The notes under the pieces were generated by a model that saw only the letters and a list, made by a program, of their open reading frames with translations, was not told the DNA's origin and did no database searches. 6,319 bases of DNA, from positions 1 to 6,319 of the forward strand of contig DAOWAU010000041.1 in assembly GCA_030634425.1 (NCBI GenBank), given 5' to 3'. Both the position numbers and the translations under genes were made by a program. Positions 6,101-6,319 of the stretch are shown here, one piece after another. The first letter of the stretch is position 1; every line of letters starts with the position of its first letter. Source of the DNA: Dehalococcoidia bacterium. GTDB lineage: Bacteria > Chloroflexota > Dehalococcoidia > Dehalococcoidales > E44-bin46.

Positions 6101-6319
6101 ATGATACCCGAAAATAAACATAGCGCCGAGACAACACCGGGGGAGATACACCTCCGCCGGCTTACCGTAGACGACGCCTTATTAAAGCTGGATAAATACC
6201 TGAATGACGCCTTTATGGCTGGTCTACCCCAGGTCAGGGTAGTCCACGGTAAGGGGACGGGGACTCTACGCCACGCAATCAGAGCACAGCTCGGCAAACA
6301 CCCTCTGGTTAAATCATAC
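6101..6319 (+). CDS. Small Smr-domain protein (5' part, cut by window end)
   Basis: Seventy-three codons are visible before the window ends without a stop. After about 14 polar residues the sequence matches an Smr domain, as found at the MutS2 C-terminus and in small stand-alone proteins: IHLRRLTVDDALLKLDKYL (16-34), then VRVVHGKGTGTLRHAI (45-60) with the hallmark HGKGTG at 49-54, then LGKHPLVKSY. Smr domains bind and often nick nucleic acids. Nothing MutS-like precedes it, so it is not a MutS2 tail unless rearranged. Judging from the family, roughly twenty more residues are needed to finish the domain. The first motif, normally LDLRG or similar, reads IHLRR here. GAGGAG at 6083-6088 is 12 bases from the ATG, longer than ideal. 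The DUF89 stop at 6074-6076 is in the same frame, 24 bases upstream of the ATG. Confidence 0.85.
   Translation, partial: MIPENKHSAETTPGEIHLRRLTVDDALLKLDKYLNDAFMAGLPQVRVVHGKGTGTLRHAIRAQLGKHPLVKSY

Noticed and set aside
6055..6297. 80-codon open frame antisense to the Smr gene
   Set aside because: The plus strand encodes a clear Smr domain with HGKGTG, so this frame is a shadow.
1..6319. Cobalamin riboswitch, tRNA, CRISPR array or insertion sequence
   Set aside because: I looked for repeated units, transposase motifs, terminal inverted repeats and riboswitch-like leaders in the gaps and saw none; the gaps are all under 170 bases.

Overview
This 6.3 kb window is ordinary, gene-dense bacterial chromosome with about half G+C. 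It holds eight protein genes, two of them cut by the window edges, with short intergenic gaps. I see no mobile elements, CRISPR arrays or RNA genes. The combination of a cobU-type cobinamide gene, a split pabB/pabA/pabC set, folP, a six-helix rhomboid, a DUF89 phosphatase and a small Smr protein, plus the style of the proteins, suggests an anaerobic bacterium, perhaps Chloroflexota class Dehalococcoidia. That lineage call is an impression from protein style, not a search result.

Region by region: (1) 1-572 (+) is cobU, adenosylcobinamide kinase/guanylyltransferase. Its best start is a CTG codon at 15 that overlaps a possible upstream TGA, so the gene probably follows another cobamide gene in an operon. 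(2) 573-664 is a short gap with a good sigma-70-type promoter (TTGACG-17-TATGAT). (3) 665-3558 (+) is a tight pabB-pabA-pabC operon with gaps of 2 and 3 nt, making p-aminobenzoate from chorismate. The PIKGT lysine shows the first gene is PabB-like rather than TrpE. (4) 3518-4402 (-) is folP, dihydropteroate synthase, which joins p-aminobenzoate to the pterin. It converges on pabC and their 3' ends overlap by 41 bp. (5) 4483-5070 (-) is a rhomboid intramembrane serine protease. (6) 5071-5236 is a divergent intergenic region with a plausible rhomboid promoter and a small dyad. (7) 5237-6076 (+) is a DUF89-family metal-dependent phosphatase. (8) 6101-6319 (+) is the start of a small stand-alone Smr-domain protein that runs off the window.

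Functionally, the core is folate supply: PabA releases ammonia from glutamine, PabB makes aminodeoxychorismate, PabC cleaves it to p-aminobenzoate, and FolP makes dihydropteroate. cobU next door belongs to corrinoid salvage or synthesis; cobamides and folates meet in one-carbon and methyl-transfer metabolism. The rhomboid, DUF89 and Smr genes have no evident link to this pathway. I found no convincing undescribed system. The points most worth a second look are the CTG start of cobU, the pabC/folP tail overlap, and departures from family consensus in folP, DUF89 and the Smr protein.
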